This document shows, one piece after another, positions 19,934 through 28,561 of a stretch of 28,561 bases of DNA; position 1 is the stretch's first letter, and each line of letters starts with the position of its first letter. Where the stretch lies: the IMG/VR virus record IMGVR_UViG_3300030331_000348, positions 1 to 28,561 of that record; one strand, written 5' to 3'. The notes beneath the pieces were generated by a model. It searched no databases. It worked only from the letters and a program-made list of their open reading frames with translations, and was not told where the DNA came from. The translations under genes and the position numbers were made by a program. The stretch comes from a virus.

Positions 19934-20460
19934 TGTGCGCTCCAGTCGTATTTACAGCTATGGGAGCAAGTGCTTCAACAGCAGCAACTTTAGCAGCAGT
20001 ATCACAGATAGGTTTAATAGCTGGTGGTACTATGATGAGTATAAATGCTCAAAAACAAGCTATGGCTTTTCAACAACAACAAGCAGCATTACAAAGACGA
20101 CAATTTAAAATGCAGGCAGATGCAGCTACTTTAGAAGCTACTGAAAAAGAATTAGAAAGAAAAAGAAAATACAATTCACAATTATCTACTAATAGAGCAT
20201 TACTTGCTCAAATGAATATTACTCCTGACTCTGCATCTAGTAGAGCATTCTTTAAAGCAAACAAAGAAACTATGAAACGAGATGTAGAAAGAATTAAAAT
20301 GGCAGGAGTAGAGAAAAGATTAGCAGCTATGTATGGAGTACAACAAGCTGATGTTATGAGTAGTGCTGCTAAATCTAAATATAAAATGGGTGTTGTTTCT
20401 ACAGTAGGTAGATCATTACTTGCAGCTAAACCTATTGCACAAGAGGGTGGCTTTTACTAA
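19933..20460 (+). CDS. Internal virion/ejection protein, small (gp14-like)
   Basis: A 175-aa protein. It starts MCAPVVFTAMGASASTAATL and has a hydrophobic, glycine- and alanine-rich segment to about residue 35, a likely membrane-spanning piece. The rest is a long charged coiled-coil-like helix with AFQQQQAALQRRQFKMQADA. T7 gp14 and related proteins look like this: they leave the capsid first and form a pore in the host outer membrane. Position before two very large proteins matches the gp14-gp15-gp16 order. Start and stop overlap neighbours (A of TAATG). Confidence 0.82.
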   Translation: MCAPVVFTAMGASASTAATLAAVSQIGLIAGGTMMSINAQKQAMAFQQQQAALQRRQFKMQADAATLEATEKELERKRKYNSQLSTNRALLAQMNITPDSASSRAFFKANKETMKRDVERIKMAGVEKRLAAMYGVQQADVMSSAAKSKYKMGVVSTVGRSLLAAKPIAQEGGFY

Positions 20461-22973
20461 TGGCATTAAAAAAAGAAGATAGATTATTTGGTTATAGTGA
20501 AAAGATTGGAGTCAATCGTGGTGGTGGTTTTCAATTTGCATCACAAGTAGCACAATCACAAGCTAATGATATTGACAATCTTGTAACTAGATTTGCAGAT
20601 GCAGGTTTAAAAGACTTACAACAATTTGGAGAAGCAGAAGCAAAGAAAGCTGTAGATAATTATGAGTTTGGATCATCTCAACAAACAATATTTAATCCTG
20701 TTACAAATCAAAATGAAGTAGTATCAGTACCTACAAAAATAAAATTACCTGATACACTTCCAACTACTAAAACTGCAATAGAATCTTTTGAAAAAGATAT
20801 TTATGATAAATACAAAGATGAAATTTTTAGATCAATGGAAACAATAGCAATAGATGAAAGAACTATTGCTGAACAAAATTATTCTACAGCAGGAGATTAT
20901 GAAAAAGTAGTAGATGCAAAATTTGCTGCTGTATTTGAAAATGTATCTCCTAAATTTAAAGAACTTGCAGAAAGATATGGAACTAAACTTATAAATCAAC
21001 ATGGGTTTATGGTTGGTAAAAATAAATTTCAATTTGATGAAAGAGTTAATAATAGCAGCTTTACTTCAGATAATGTTAATATGAGAGATAGTTTAATGAC
21101 TGATATGCAGTTACTTGGGCCAAATGATCCATCAGTTAAATTACAAATGAAAGAATATGAAACTATGATAAATAAATATCAAGGCAAAAAAGTAGTAGCT
21201 GCTATAGCAAATGGTAAAGAATATATAGCAGACATGAAAGCAGCATCTAAAGTTTATGGTTTATTTGAAAAATTTAATTTAGATAATGTTGATGATGCTA
21301 CTACTATAGAACTAACAGAGGCAGCACAAAACTATAGAGATATAGCATTAGTTGTTTCAGGTATTGTTGATAGTGTTGAACTTACATCTACAAGAATTGA
21401 TAGTAATGGAAAAGAAGTTAAAGTTACTGAAACATTTGATTCTACTACTATAGGTAATTTAATAGGTGGTAAAGGTAAATTAAAATCAGAAATACAACAA
21501 CAATACGATAAAATAGCAGCTAGATTAGAATCAAGACTTACTGGTAAAACAAAAAGTTTAACTGGCATGAACTCATGGAAAGTAAATTATAATAGAAATA
21601 GTAAAGGTATGACTTCAATAGATGGAGAAAGAACATCTAAAGAAAGAAATGAAGAATGGAATAATCCTGAATTAGTAAGAGTTTGGATGGCAGATTATAA
21701 TAAAGATAGTCCTAATCAACCTATTACAGAAGAAGAAGTTAATTCAGGAACTGGAGAAAATTATTTTAGATTTGTAAAATATGTTGCAGCAGTAGATAAT
21801 AAATTACCTCCAAAAGTATTTGAATCTATTGAATCAGCTTATGAGGGTAATGCAGTTTCAGAAATAGAAAGTTTTAGAAACTCTAGTCTTATTAGTTTTT
21901 TATATAATAAATCATTATACATAGATGATGGTACAGGAACTATGAAAGAAGTACCAGTATCAAGTATGCAAAATTTTGGTTTTTCAAGAATGACTGAAAA
22001 CAAAATGATTGCAATAGAAAGAGGTTTATTAATCAATCCTAATCTTCAAGAAGTAGTTGATAATGTAAAAGAAAGATTTGATAAATTTAATAAAGAGGGA
22101 GGCATGACATTGATAGAAGCATTACAAAATGCCTCAAATAATAAATATAGTAATATAGGAGATATAGATAAACAAATAATGAAATCTATTAATAGTACAA
22201 TTGAACAAAACTTTTTAGGTATAGGAGATGTTTCTTTTCCAACTATTTTATTTAGTGAAGTAAAAAAAGAAATATATGCAGGTTTATTAGAGGGAGGAAT
22301 AATATTTAATAATTTATCAGACATAGATAGATATGTAAAATCTGCATTAGCTTATAGTTTATCTGATAGTAGTGCATTTGGTTTTTCTAAAATAGGATAT
22401 AGTAAATTTACAGGTGTTGGATTAGATGAGGGAGAATTTGAAAAATATGATGCTTATGTTTTAAATCCAGTAGATAAAAGATATACATTACCTAAATTAA
22501 ATAAAGATAATACATATGAAGCAAGTGTTGAATATCTAAATAAACCTATTATGGATATTGTAAAAAAATCTGCAGACTATCCAAATATAAAAGCATTTAA
22601 ACCTGAACTTGGAAAAAATATTCGTTTAGAAAGTGTACAAACAGAGGGTAGTCAATTCCCTACTTATTATGTAGTTTTTGTAAATCAAGATGGTCAAGCT
22701 GAAAGACTACAAAATGATTTAGGTTTAAATATTATTTATAATCCAAAAGAAGATTATGAAGCAGCAAAAGCACAACTTCCTTTAGAGTTACAAAATGTAA
22801 ATAACTTTGAAGAATTTAAAAAGATGAGAGTTTTAGAATTAGAGGGAGCTGTTGCTATACCTAAAGGATTAAATCCTAAATCAACACATTTCTTTGAAGA
22901 TGGCAGCATATTATACAAAGGTAAATTATATAAAAACTCTGCAGAATTAAAAGCAGCTAACAAGAAAAAATAA
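20460..22973 (+). CDS. Internal virion/ejection protein (gp15-like), 837 aa
   Basis: An 837-aa helical protein placed where T7 has gp15. Near the N-terminus: GFQFASQVAQSQANDIDNLV and FADAGLKDLQQFGEAEAKKA. The rest is helix-dominated with no enzyme motif. The identification comes from position and size (T7 gp15 is about 750 aa), not from an unmistakable motif. In the family this protein forms the channel across the periplasm during DNA ejection. Extremely AT-rich codons; TAATG overlaps at both ends. Confidence 0.78.
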   Translation: MALKKEDRLFGYSEKIGVNRGGGFQFASQVAQSQANDIDNLVTRFADAGLKDLQQFGEAEAKKAVDNYEFGSSQQTIFNPVTNQNEVVSVPTKIKLPDTLPTTKTAIESFEKDIYDKYKDEIFRSMETIAIDERTIAEQNYSTAGDYEKVVDAKFAAVFENVSPKFKELAERYGTKLINQHGFMVGKNKFQFDERVNNSSFTSDNVNMRDSLMTDMQLLGPNDPSVKLQMKEYETMINKYQGKKVVAAIANGKEYIADMKAASKVYGLFEKFNLDNVDDATTIELTEAAQNYRDIALVVSGIVDSVELTSTRIDSNGKEVKVTETFDSTTIGNLIGGKGKLKSEIQQQYDKIAARLESRLTGKTKSLTGMNSWKVNYNRNSKGMTSIDGERTSKERNEEWNNPELVRVWMADYNKDSPNQPITEEEVNSGTGENYFRFVKYVAAVDNKLPPKVFESIESAYEGNAVSEIESFRNSSLISFLYNKSLYIDDGTGTMKEVPVSSMQNFGFSRMTENKMIAIERGLLINPNLQEVVDNVKERFDKFNKEGGMTLIEALQNASNNKYSNIGDIDKQIMKSINSTIEQNFLGIGDVSFPTILFSEVKKEIYAGLLEGGIIFNNLSDIDRYVKSALAYSLSDSSAFGFSKIGYSKFTGVGLDEGEFEKYDAYVLNPVDKRYTLPKLNKDNTYEASVEYLNKPIMDIVKKSADYPNIKAFKPELGKNIRLESVQTEGSQFPTYYVVFVNQDGQAERLQNDLGLNIIYNPKEDYEAAKAQLPLELQNVNNFEEFKKMRVLELEGAVAIPKGLNPKSTHFFEDGSILYKGKLYKNSAELKAANKKK

Positions 22974-25900
22974 TGGCAGAAATAGTTAAAAAAGAACAAC
23001 CACCAATTATTGTTCCACAATCAGATGAAAAAGAAAAAAATCTAGCAGTAATAAATACTATAGATCAAGAGCATCAAGTATTACCATCAAACTTACAAAG
23101 ATCATTTAATTATGATTCAGGTTTTGTATCTGATGTTGTAGATGAATTTAATTTATCTTGGATTGGTCAAGCATTAGAACAGGGTACTTATGATATGAGT
23201 TTTATGAACAAACCTGTAGATAGAAGTTATGATCCATATGCTCCTGATAATATAGCAGGATATGAAAACTTTGCAGGTATGTTCACAGAAGTAAGAAACA
23301 AAGAACATCATGATTTTTTAAAATTAAAAATACAAAATAATTTAGATAGAAGAACAAGATTAGATAGTAGTGAAAGAGGTATTTTACCAGCTTTAGTTGC
23401 AGGTCTTGGCGATCCTATAAATTATGTACCTATACCTTTTGTAAAAGGAATTGGTTTTGCACAAAGAGCAGTTAAAGGTGGTGCAGTTGCTACAGGATTA
23501 GTTGGAGTTACAGAACCAATAAGAAGAAATCTTGATCCTACTTCTACTAATCAAGAAACTATGATGTATCTTGGTGGATCATTTTTACTTGGTGGATTAC
23601 TTACTGGTTTTCTTGGAAGATCAGGAGCAAAGATAGCATCAGAAACTGTAGCTAAAAAAGGAGGAGTAAAAGGTATTGGCGAAAAATATATGAAAGCACA
23701 TGCATCTACAGATGGTAGAAAAGATTTTGAAAGCACAGGATTTAATTACAAAGTAGAAGATGATGTTGCTAATGTAAGTGTAGCATATAATAAAAATAAA
23801 AATGGAGAATTAGTTTCATACACAGGAACAAAAACTAATAAGTTAATTGTAGATTATATTAAAATAAGAAATATATTTCAAAATAATAAACACTTATTTC
23901 CTAAATTAAAAGGTGTTGCACCATTACCTAAAAAGTTTTTTAAAAATGCAGATGACTATATGCAATTTCTTATGAAGAAAGAAATATTAAAAAAAGTATA
24001 TGGAGGTAAGAAAGGTTTATATGCAAGAGGAAAAGATGAACCACTAGCAACATATGAAAATAGATTAAACAATGCAGCATTATCAGAATTAAGACAACAA
24101 GGAACAGCAGATTTAAAAACACAAGCTAATGGTTTTTTTAGATGGGTAGAGGGATGGACAAACTATGGATCAGTTATTAATAAAAAATTATTAAAAAGTT
24201 CTTACTATGCAGAAAATATGATGAGATTATCAGGAGATCATGGTACAAAATCAAGAGCAGCAGCAGAGGGATATGGAGCTGTTTCATCAGCATTATTAGA
24301 ATCACAAACATATTGGACACCAAAACTTCGTGAAACTTTACAAGGTGTTAATGCAGACTTTGTAGAATTTAGAACAGGTACAGCCAATTCTAAAAAATTA
24401 TTAGATATGAATTTACAAAAAGGTGGATTAAGATTTGGAGATGCAGTTAGAGATATGAAAGCAAAAGTAACTGGTAGAAATACTAGACAACCTGAAGATT
24501 TTACATTTGATGAGTATAAAGTAAAAGTTTTTGAGGGAGTAGTAGATGATAGAGTTTATGATTCATTACATCCTACTATGAAAAAATCAGTAGATAAAGT
24601 TAGAAAGTTTTTTGCAGAGTATGAAGTAGAGTTAAGAAAACAAGGAATGTTTGCATCACAAGGATCATATCAAAGAAAAATGAAAATATTAGAGGGGCAA
24701 ATAGCAAAGTTTAAAGAAGCAAAAGCAACAGCAAAATTAAATAAAGCACAAAGAGATGAATTAGATGAGTTAATAAAATATTCAGAAGCAGAGTTTAGAT
24801 ATATCAAAGATGAATTAATACCTGAATTAAATTTAGAACAACCAATATCTCCTCCATTTGAAATGGGTAGAAATTATGTAATGAGAATGTATAGACAAGA
24901 TAAGTTGTTAGAAAATAAAGATGCATTTATTAAAATAGTAGCAGATCATTTTTTAGAAAATCCTATAGTCGTAAAAAGAGGTAAAGAATTTATGACTGAT
25001 ATGTCTAAAGAAGCTAGAATGAAAAGAGCAGAAGAAGTTTATAACAAGATTATAGATCAAGATTCAGTTGATCCAGAGGGTATCTTTGGATTTGGCAGAC
25101 AAAAAGATGGCACAATAAAGGCAGGAGTAAGACCACTTATATCAAGAACATTAAATATACCTACATGGAAAATAAAAGATTTTGTAGAAAATGATATTGA
25201 ATTTATTATGCGTCAATATCAAATCAAAACAGCTAATGCTATAGAAATATCTAAAAAGTTTGGCGATCATCATATGTCTGCTGAATTAAAAGAAATGCAT
25301 TTTAAACTTATCAAAGAAGAAATGAAAACTTCTAAAGATAAAACTAAAATTAATGCAATATTAAATGCATTTGAAGATGAGAAAGATAAAATGTTAGGTT
25401 CTGTTAATTTAGAAGATCCATCTTCTATTAGCAAAAGAAGTGCAGCATTTTTAAGAGATTGGGCAAGTTTAGCATTTATGGGTAAAGTTGTTTTTTCTGC
25501 AGTAGTAGATGCAGCAAGACCAATAATGGTTAATGGTATTCATAGAACTTTTAAAGATGGTTTAGGACAATGGGCAGGTAACATGGCAGCATTTGGTAAA
25601 GCTGCAGAGAATGTAAAATACATGGGTGTTGCAGCAGAAGTTACATTAGGATCAGCAAGAAAAAGAATTATAGAAGATGTAGGATTAGTAGGTAGAGGTA
25701 AATCATTTATTGGTAGAGGATTTGATAAAATTGCAGATGTTGCAAATAATGCACAAGCACCTTTTTATTTTATAAATGGTCTTACTCCTTGGACTCAAAT
25801 GATGAAAGAGTTTCAAGGTGTAGTATCTGCTCATAGATTCATAGAAGATTCAATTAAATGGTCTAAAGGTTCACTAGATGATTTTGGAAAACAAAGATTA

Positions 25901-26749
25901 ATTAGTTATGGTATTGATGAAAAAACAGCTAACTTAATGGCAAAAATGCCATATGAAAATATGGATGGTTTATTTACAGCTAATGTTAGAAAGTGGGGAA
26001 CTATTACAGGTGGACAACAAGCAGCAAGAAAATTTAGACAAGCATTATATGCAGATGTAAATAGAACTATTATTACACCACAAGTAACTGACCAGTTTAA
26101 TATGATGCATGGTGTATTAAGAATTAATAATGAAAATACTGCAAAGTTTTTAGATAATCCTTTTTTTAAATTTTTAGGATATCAAAAGACAGCAAGAGGA
26201 GGAAAGTTTAGTAATTCATACATGGGATTACCTTTCCAATTTTTTTCATGGGCAGTAGCTGCTAATAGAAAATTAGTTATATCAGGTTTATCAGGTAGAG
26301 ATCAAAATGCTATGGGTGGTGTATTAGCTATGGTAACATTTGGTATGTTAGGAGATTATCTAAAGAATCCTAGATACTGGGAACAAAAACCTTTAGAAGA
26401 AAAAATTATAAGAGGTGTAGAATTATCAGGTGTTGGTGGATTATTTACAGATGCTAATTTTATATTAGAAACTATTTCAGGTGGTTTGTTTGATAATGCA
26501 GTAGGATTAAGACCAACATTAGGATTAGATTTAAGATTTGGTAATCCTGATATGGCAGATGCTATAGGAGAATTTACTGGTGCTGGGCCAAGTATTATAG
26601 CTGATTTAGCATATGCTTTTGGAACAGATGCAGACTTTGATGAAAAAGCTGCAACCATAAGAAGAATAATTCCATTGAATACTTTATGGATTTGGGATAG
26701 AAAGTTTAAAGACTTATATAATTTTGGAGTGGATGAATTACTTAAATGA
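22973..26749 (+). CDS. Internal core/ejection protein (gp16-like), 1258 aa
   Basis: A 1258-aa protein, the largest in the window and similar in size to T7 gp16 (about 1300 aa). Residues 140-215 contain hydrophobic, glycine-rich segments (ILPALVAGLGDPINYVPIPF, later YLGGSFLLGGLLTGFLG), likely membrane-interacting. The C-terminal quarter has GLPFQFFSWAVAANRKLVIS and GVLAMVTFGMLGDYLKNP, blocks conserved in ejection proteins. I do not see a lytic transglycosylase Glu motif at the N-terminus, unlike T7 gp16. It would line the ejection channel and hold DNA. It overlaps the tail-fibre start by ATGA. Confidence 0.82.
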   Translation: MAEIVKKEQPPIIVPQSDEKEKNLAVINTIDQEHQVLPSNLQRSFNYDSGFVSDVVDEFNLSWIGQALEQGTYDMSFMNKPVDRSYDPYAPDNIAGYENFAGMFTEVRNKEHHDFLKLKIQNNLDRRTRLDSSERGILPALVAGLGDPINYVPIPFVKGIGFAQRAVKGGAVATGLVGVTEPIRRNLDPTSTNQETMMYLGGSFLLGGLLTGFLGRSGAKIASETVAKKGGVKGIGEKYMKAHASTDGRKDFESTGFNYKVEDDVANVSVAYNKNKNGELVSYTGTKTNKLIVDYIKIRNIFQNNKHLFPKLKGVAPLPKKFFKNADDYMQFLMKKEILKKVYGGKKGLYARGKDEPLATYENRLNNAALSELRQQGTADLKTQANGFFRWVEGWTNYGSVINKKLLKSSYYAENMMRLSGDHGTKSRAAAEGYGAVSSALLESQTYWTPKLRETLQGVNADFVEFRTGTANSKKLLDMNLQKGGLRFGDAVRDMKAKVTGRNTRQPEDFTFDEYKVKVFEGVVDDRVYDSLHPTMKKSVDKVRKFFAEYEVELRKQGMFASQGSYQRKMKILEGQIAKFKEAKATAKLNKAQRDELDELIKYSEAEFRYIKDELIPELNLEQPISPPFEMGRNYVMRMYRQDKLLENKDAFIKIVADHFLENPIVVKRGKEFMTDMSKEARMKRAEEVYNKIIDQDSVDPEGIFGFGRQKDGTIKAGVRPLISRTLNIPTWKIKDFVENDIEFIMRQYQIKTANAIEISKKFGDHHMSAELKEMHFKLIKEEMKTSKDKTKINAILNAFEDEKDKMLGSVNLEDPSSISKRSAAFLRDWASLAFMGKVVFSAVVDAARPIMVNGIHRTFKDGLGQWAGNMAAFGKAAENVKYMGVAAEVTLGSARKRIIEDVGLVGRGKSFIGRGFDKIADVANNAQAPFYFINGLTPWTQMMKEFQGVVSAHRFIEDSIKWSKGSLDDFGKQRLISYGIDEKTANLMAKMPYENMDGLFTANVRKWGTITGGQQAARKFRQALYADVNRTIITPQVTDQFNMMHGVLRINNENTAKFLDNPFFKFLGYQKTARGGKFSNSYMGLPFQFFSWAVAANRKLVISGLSGRDQNAMGGVLAMVTFGMLGDYLKNPRYWEQKPLEEKIIRGVELSGVGGLFTDANFILETISGGLFDNAVGLRPTLGLDLRFGNPDMADAIGEFTGAGPSIIADLAYAFGTDADFDEKAATIRRIIPLNTLWIWDRKFKDLYNFGVDELLK

Positions 26750-28561
26750 CAATTAGTTTAAATACACCTAGAAATACATATACTGCTACAGCAGGTCAAA
26801 CTGATTTTACTATTGGTTTTGAATTTTTTGCAGTAGCAGATGTTAAAGCATTTAAAAATGGAACTTTGCTTACTTACAATGCAAGTCCAACAACAAATTC
26901 GCAGTACAATTTAATAGGAACTGCATCTTCAAGTGATGACGCTTATGAATTTGGTGGTGGAGGCACATTAAAGCTAGGTGGTGGTGGGGCAAGTGCTAAT
27001 GATATAATCGTCATCATTAGAGATATTGCTATTACTAGAACTTCAGATTTTTCTAGTACAGGAACTTTAGATGTTAAATCTATAAATACACAACTTGATC
27101 AATTAACTGCAATTGTAGGAGATTTAAAAGGACAAACAGATAGATCAGTAAAATTATTAGATACTGATACTGTTTCTGCAACTGTAACTTTACCAGCTAA
27201 AGCAACTAGACAAGATAAAATATTATCTTTTGATGCAAATGGTAATTTAGAAACTACAACTTCATCTTCAGGTTTAGCTGTTATATCAGGATTATCTACT
27301 GAAATACAAACTCTTGGTGGAATAGCTAGTGATATTACTAGTGTTGCTGGAAATTCTAGTAATATAACTACACTTGCTGGTTTAAATTCACAAATTACAA
27401 GTTTAGGTGCTATAGCAAGTGATATTACAACTCTTGCTGGTTTTAATAGTGCAGATATATCTACAGTAGCAGGAGATATTGCTAAAGTAGTAACTGCCGC
27501 TAATGATTTAAATGAATCAACTTCTGAAATAGAAGTCGTAGCTAATTCAATAGCTAATGTAGATGCGGTAGGTGGAGATATTGCTAATGTTAATGCTATT
27601 GCACCACATATTCCTAATGTAAATAGTGTTGCTTCTAATTTATCAGGAATAAATAGTTTTGCTGAAAGATACAGAATACAAGCAGGAGTTCCGAGTACCT
27701 CAAATGATGTTGGAGATTTAGTCTTTGATACGACAGCACAAAAATTAAAAGTATTTGATGGATCATCATATCAACTTGCAGGTTCAAGTGTTAATGGAAC
27801 AAGTCAAAGATTTAAGTTTACTGCAACTGCTAATCAAACAACATTTAGTGGAAATGATGATGATAGTAATAGTTTAACTTATGATCCACTATTTTTAGAT
27901 GTTTATTTAAATGGTGTTCGTCTTGTAAATGGTTCTTCCAATGACTTTGTAGCAACTAATGGTACTAGTATAGTTTTAAATGCAGGTGCTAGTTCAGGAG
28001 ATATTTTAAATGTAGTTTCATTTGGTACATTTTCTTTAGCTTCAATTAATGCTTCTGCAATTACAGCAGGTTCTTTAGCATCTGCAAGATTACCAATAGT
28101 TCCAACAACAAAAGGAGGAACAGGTTTATCTTCAATCGGAACAGCAGGACAGGTTCTTAAAGTAAATGCTGGAGCTAATGCATTAGAATATGGGAATGCA
28201 TCAAGTGCTGAAGTTTATGGCTTTAATATGTCATTTACTCCATCAACAATTTATTACAATGTAGCAGTACAATCAGTAGGTGGAGCAAATAAATATTTTA
28301 TTATGGGAACACAGCAAAAAACTTTAGAATTAGAAGAGGGTAACACATATATTTTTGACCATCCATCTGCCCATCCATTAAGATTTTCTACAGATAGTAA
28401 CAACTCAACTCCATATACTACTGGAGTAACAGTAGTTTCATCAACTAGAGTACAAATTGTAGTAGCTACTAATGCTCCTACTTTGTATTACTATTGTAAT
28501 GTTCATGCTGGTATGGGTGGACAAGCAAATACACCAGTACCATTTAATAATAATGTACAAG
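26746..28561 (+). CDS. Tail fibre protein, partial (3' end outside window)
   Basis: At least 605 aa, open to the window end. Residues 1-130 resemble the T7 gp17-type attachment domain (MTISLNTPRNTYTATAGQTD, with DIIVIIRDIAITRTSDF). Residues about 184-305 are short repeats (DITTLAG/NVNAVA-like) that suggest a trimeric shaft. About 311-345 carries a GDLVFDTTAQKLKVFDG module, then the TKGGTGLSSIGTAGQVLKVN motif common in fibres (about 455-474). Residues 500-605 look like a cupredoxin fold with His543, Cys584, His587 and Met590. It recognises the host surface. Start by ATGA overlap. More domains likely follow. Confidence 0.9.
   Translation, partial: MTISLNTPRNTYTATAGQTDFTIGFEFFAVADVKAFKNGTLLTYNASPTTNSQYNLIGTASSSDDAYEFGGGGTLKLGGGGASANDIIVIIRDIAITRTSDFSSTGTLDVKSINTQLDQLTAIVGDLKGQTDRSVKLLDTDTVSATVTLPAKATRQDKILSFDANGNLETTTSSSGLAVISGLSTEIQTLGGIASDITSVAGNSSNITTLAGLNSQITSLGAIASDITTLAGFNSADISTVAGDIAKVVTAANDLNESTSEIEVVANSIANVDAVGGDIANVNAIAPHIPNVNSVASNLSGINSFAERYRIQAGVPSTSNDVGDLVFDTTAQKLKVFDGSSYQLAGSSVNGTSQRFKFTATANQTTFSGNDDDSNSLTYDPLFLDVYLNGVRLVNGSSNDFVATNGTSIVLNAGASSGDILNVVSFGTFSLASINASAITAGSLASARLPIVPTTKGGTGLSSIGTAGQVLKVNAGANALEYGNASSAEVYGFNMSFTPSTIYYNVAVQSVGGANKYFIMGTQQKTLELEEGNTYIFDHPSAHPLRFSTDSNNSTPYTTGVTVVSSTRVQIVVATNAPTLYYYCNVHAGMGGQANTPVPFNNNVQ

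Noticed and set aside
1-28561. CRISPR array, insertion sequence, integrase or attachment site
   Set aside because: No spaced direct repeats, transposase, recombinase catalytic motifs or tRNA-3'-end-like sequence were found.

Overview
The window is one AT-rich stretch of a tailed double-stranded DNA bacteriophage genome with podovirus-type (short-tailed) morphogenesis genes. No host chromosomal gene, rRNA, tRNA, integrase, DNA polymerase or RNA polymerase is visible. The tail-tube A/B pair, the three large internal/ejection proteins and the T7-type connector point to a short-tailed virus. The codon usage is extremely AT-biased, and the small conserved proteins and tail-fibre motifs resemble those of marine phages of Alphaproteobacteria. 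The host assignment is inference only.

Layout. (1) Positions 66-296 hold a lone rightward gene for a small exported protein, probably the end of an operon that begins outside the window. (2) Positions 309-7024 are a leftward early block of about 17 tightly overlapping genes. In order of transcription (right to left) they are: an unknown 148-aa leader-cistron protein, small unknowns, an ArdC-like antirestriction metallopeptidase, XRE-type HTH proteins, a replication-initiation/loader-like pair, a YqaJ exonuclease, a Rad52/Erf-like annealing protein, SSB, a LexA-like winged-helix protein and a Holliday-junction-resolvase-like nuclease. The recombination genes form an almost complete end-resection, annealing and resolution set. 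(3) Positions 7025-7359 are a 335-bp divergent control region. It has a textbook sigma70 promoter firing right, a weaker promoter firing left, a dyad over the right promoter's -35, a long imperfect hairpin, repeated TTAAAC motifs, and a roughly 107-nt multibranched potential RNA structure that begins where leftward transcription should start. (4) Positions 7360-28561 are the rightward late operon: small terminase, a cluster of tiny lysine-rich proteins, large terminase, portal, a metallophosphoesterase, DUF3310-like and other accessory proteins, scaffold, an acetyltransferase-like core protein, major capsid, tail tube A and B, three ejection proteins, and a tail fibre cut off by the window end.

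As a whole, early leftward genes would blunt restriction, start replication on host polymerases and drive recombination. The late rightward genes package DNA and build the virion. The items most worth following up are the structured elements at 7081-7187 and 6423-6562, the operator-like architecture between the divergent promoters, the cupredoxin-like copper-ligand pattern at the C-terminus of the visible tail fibre, and the cluster of small basic proteins between the two terminase genes.
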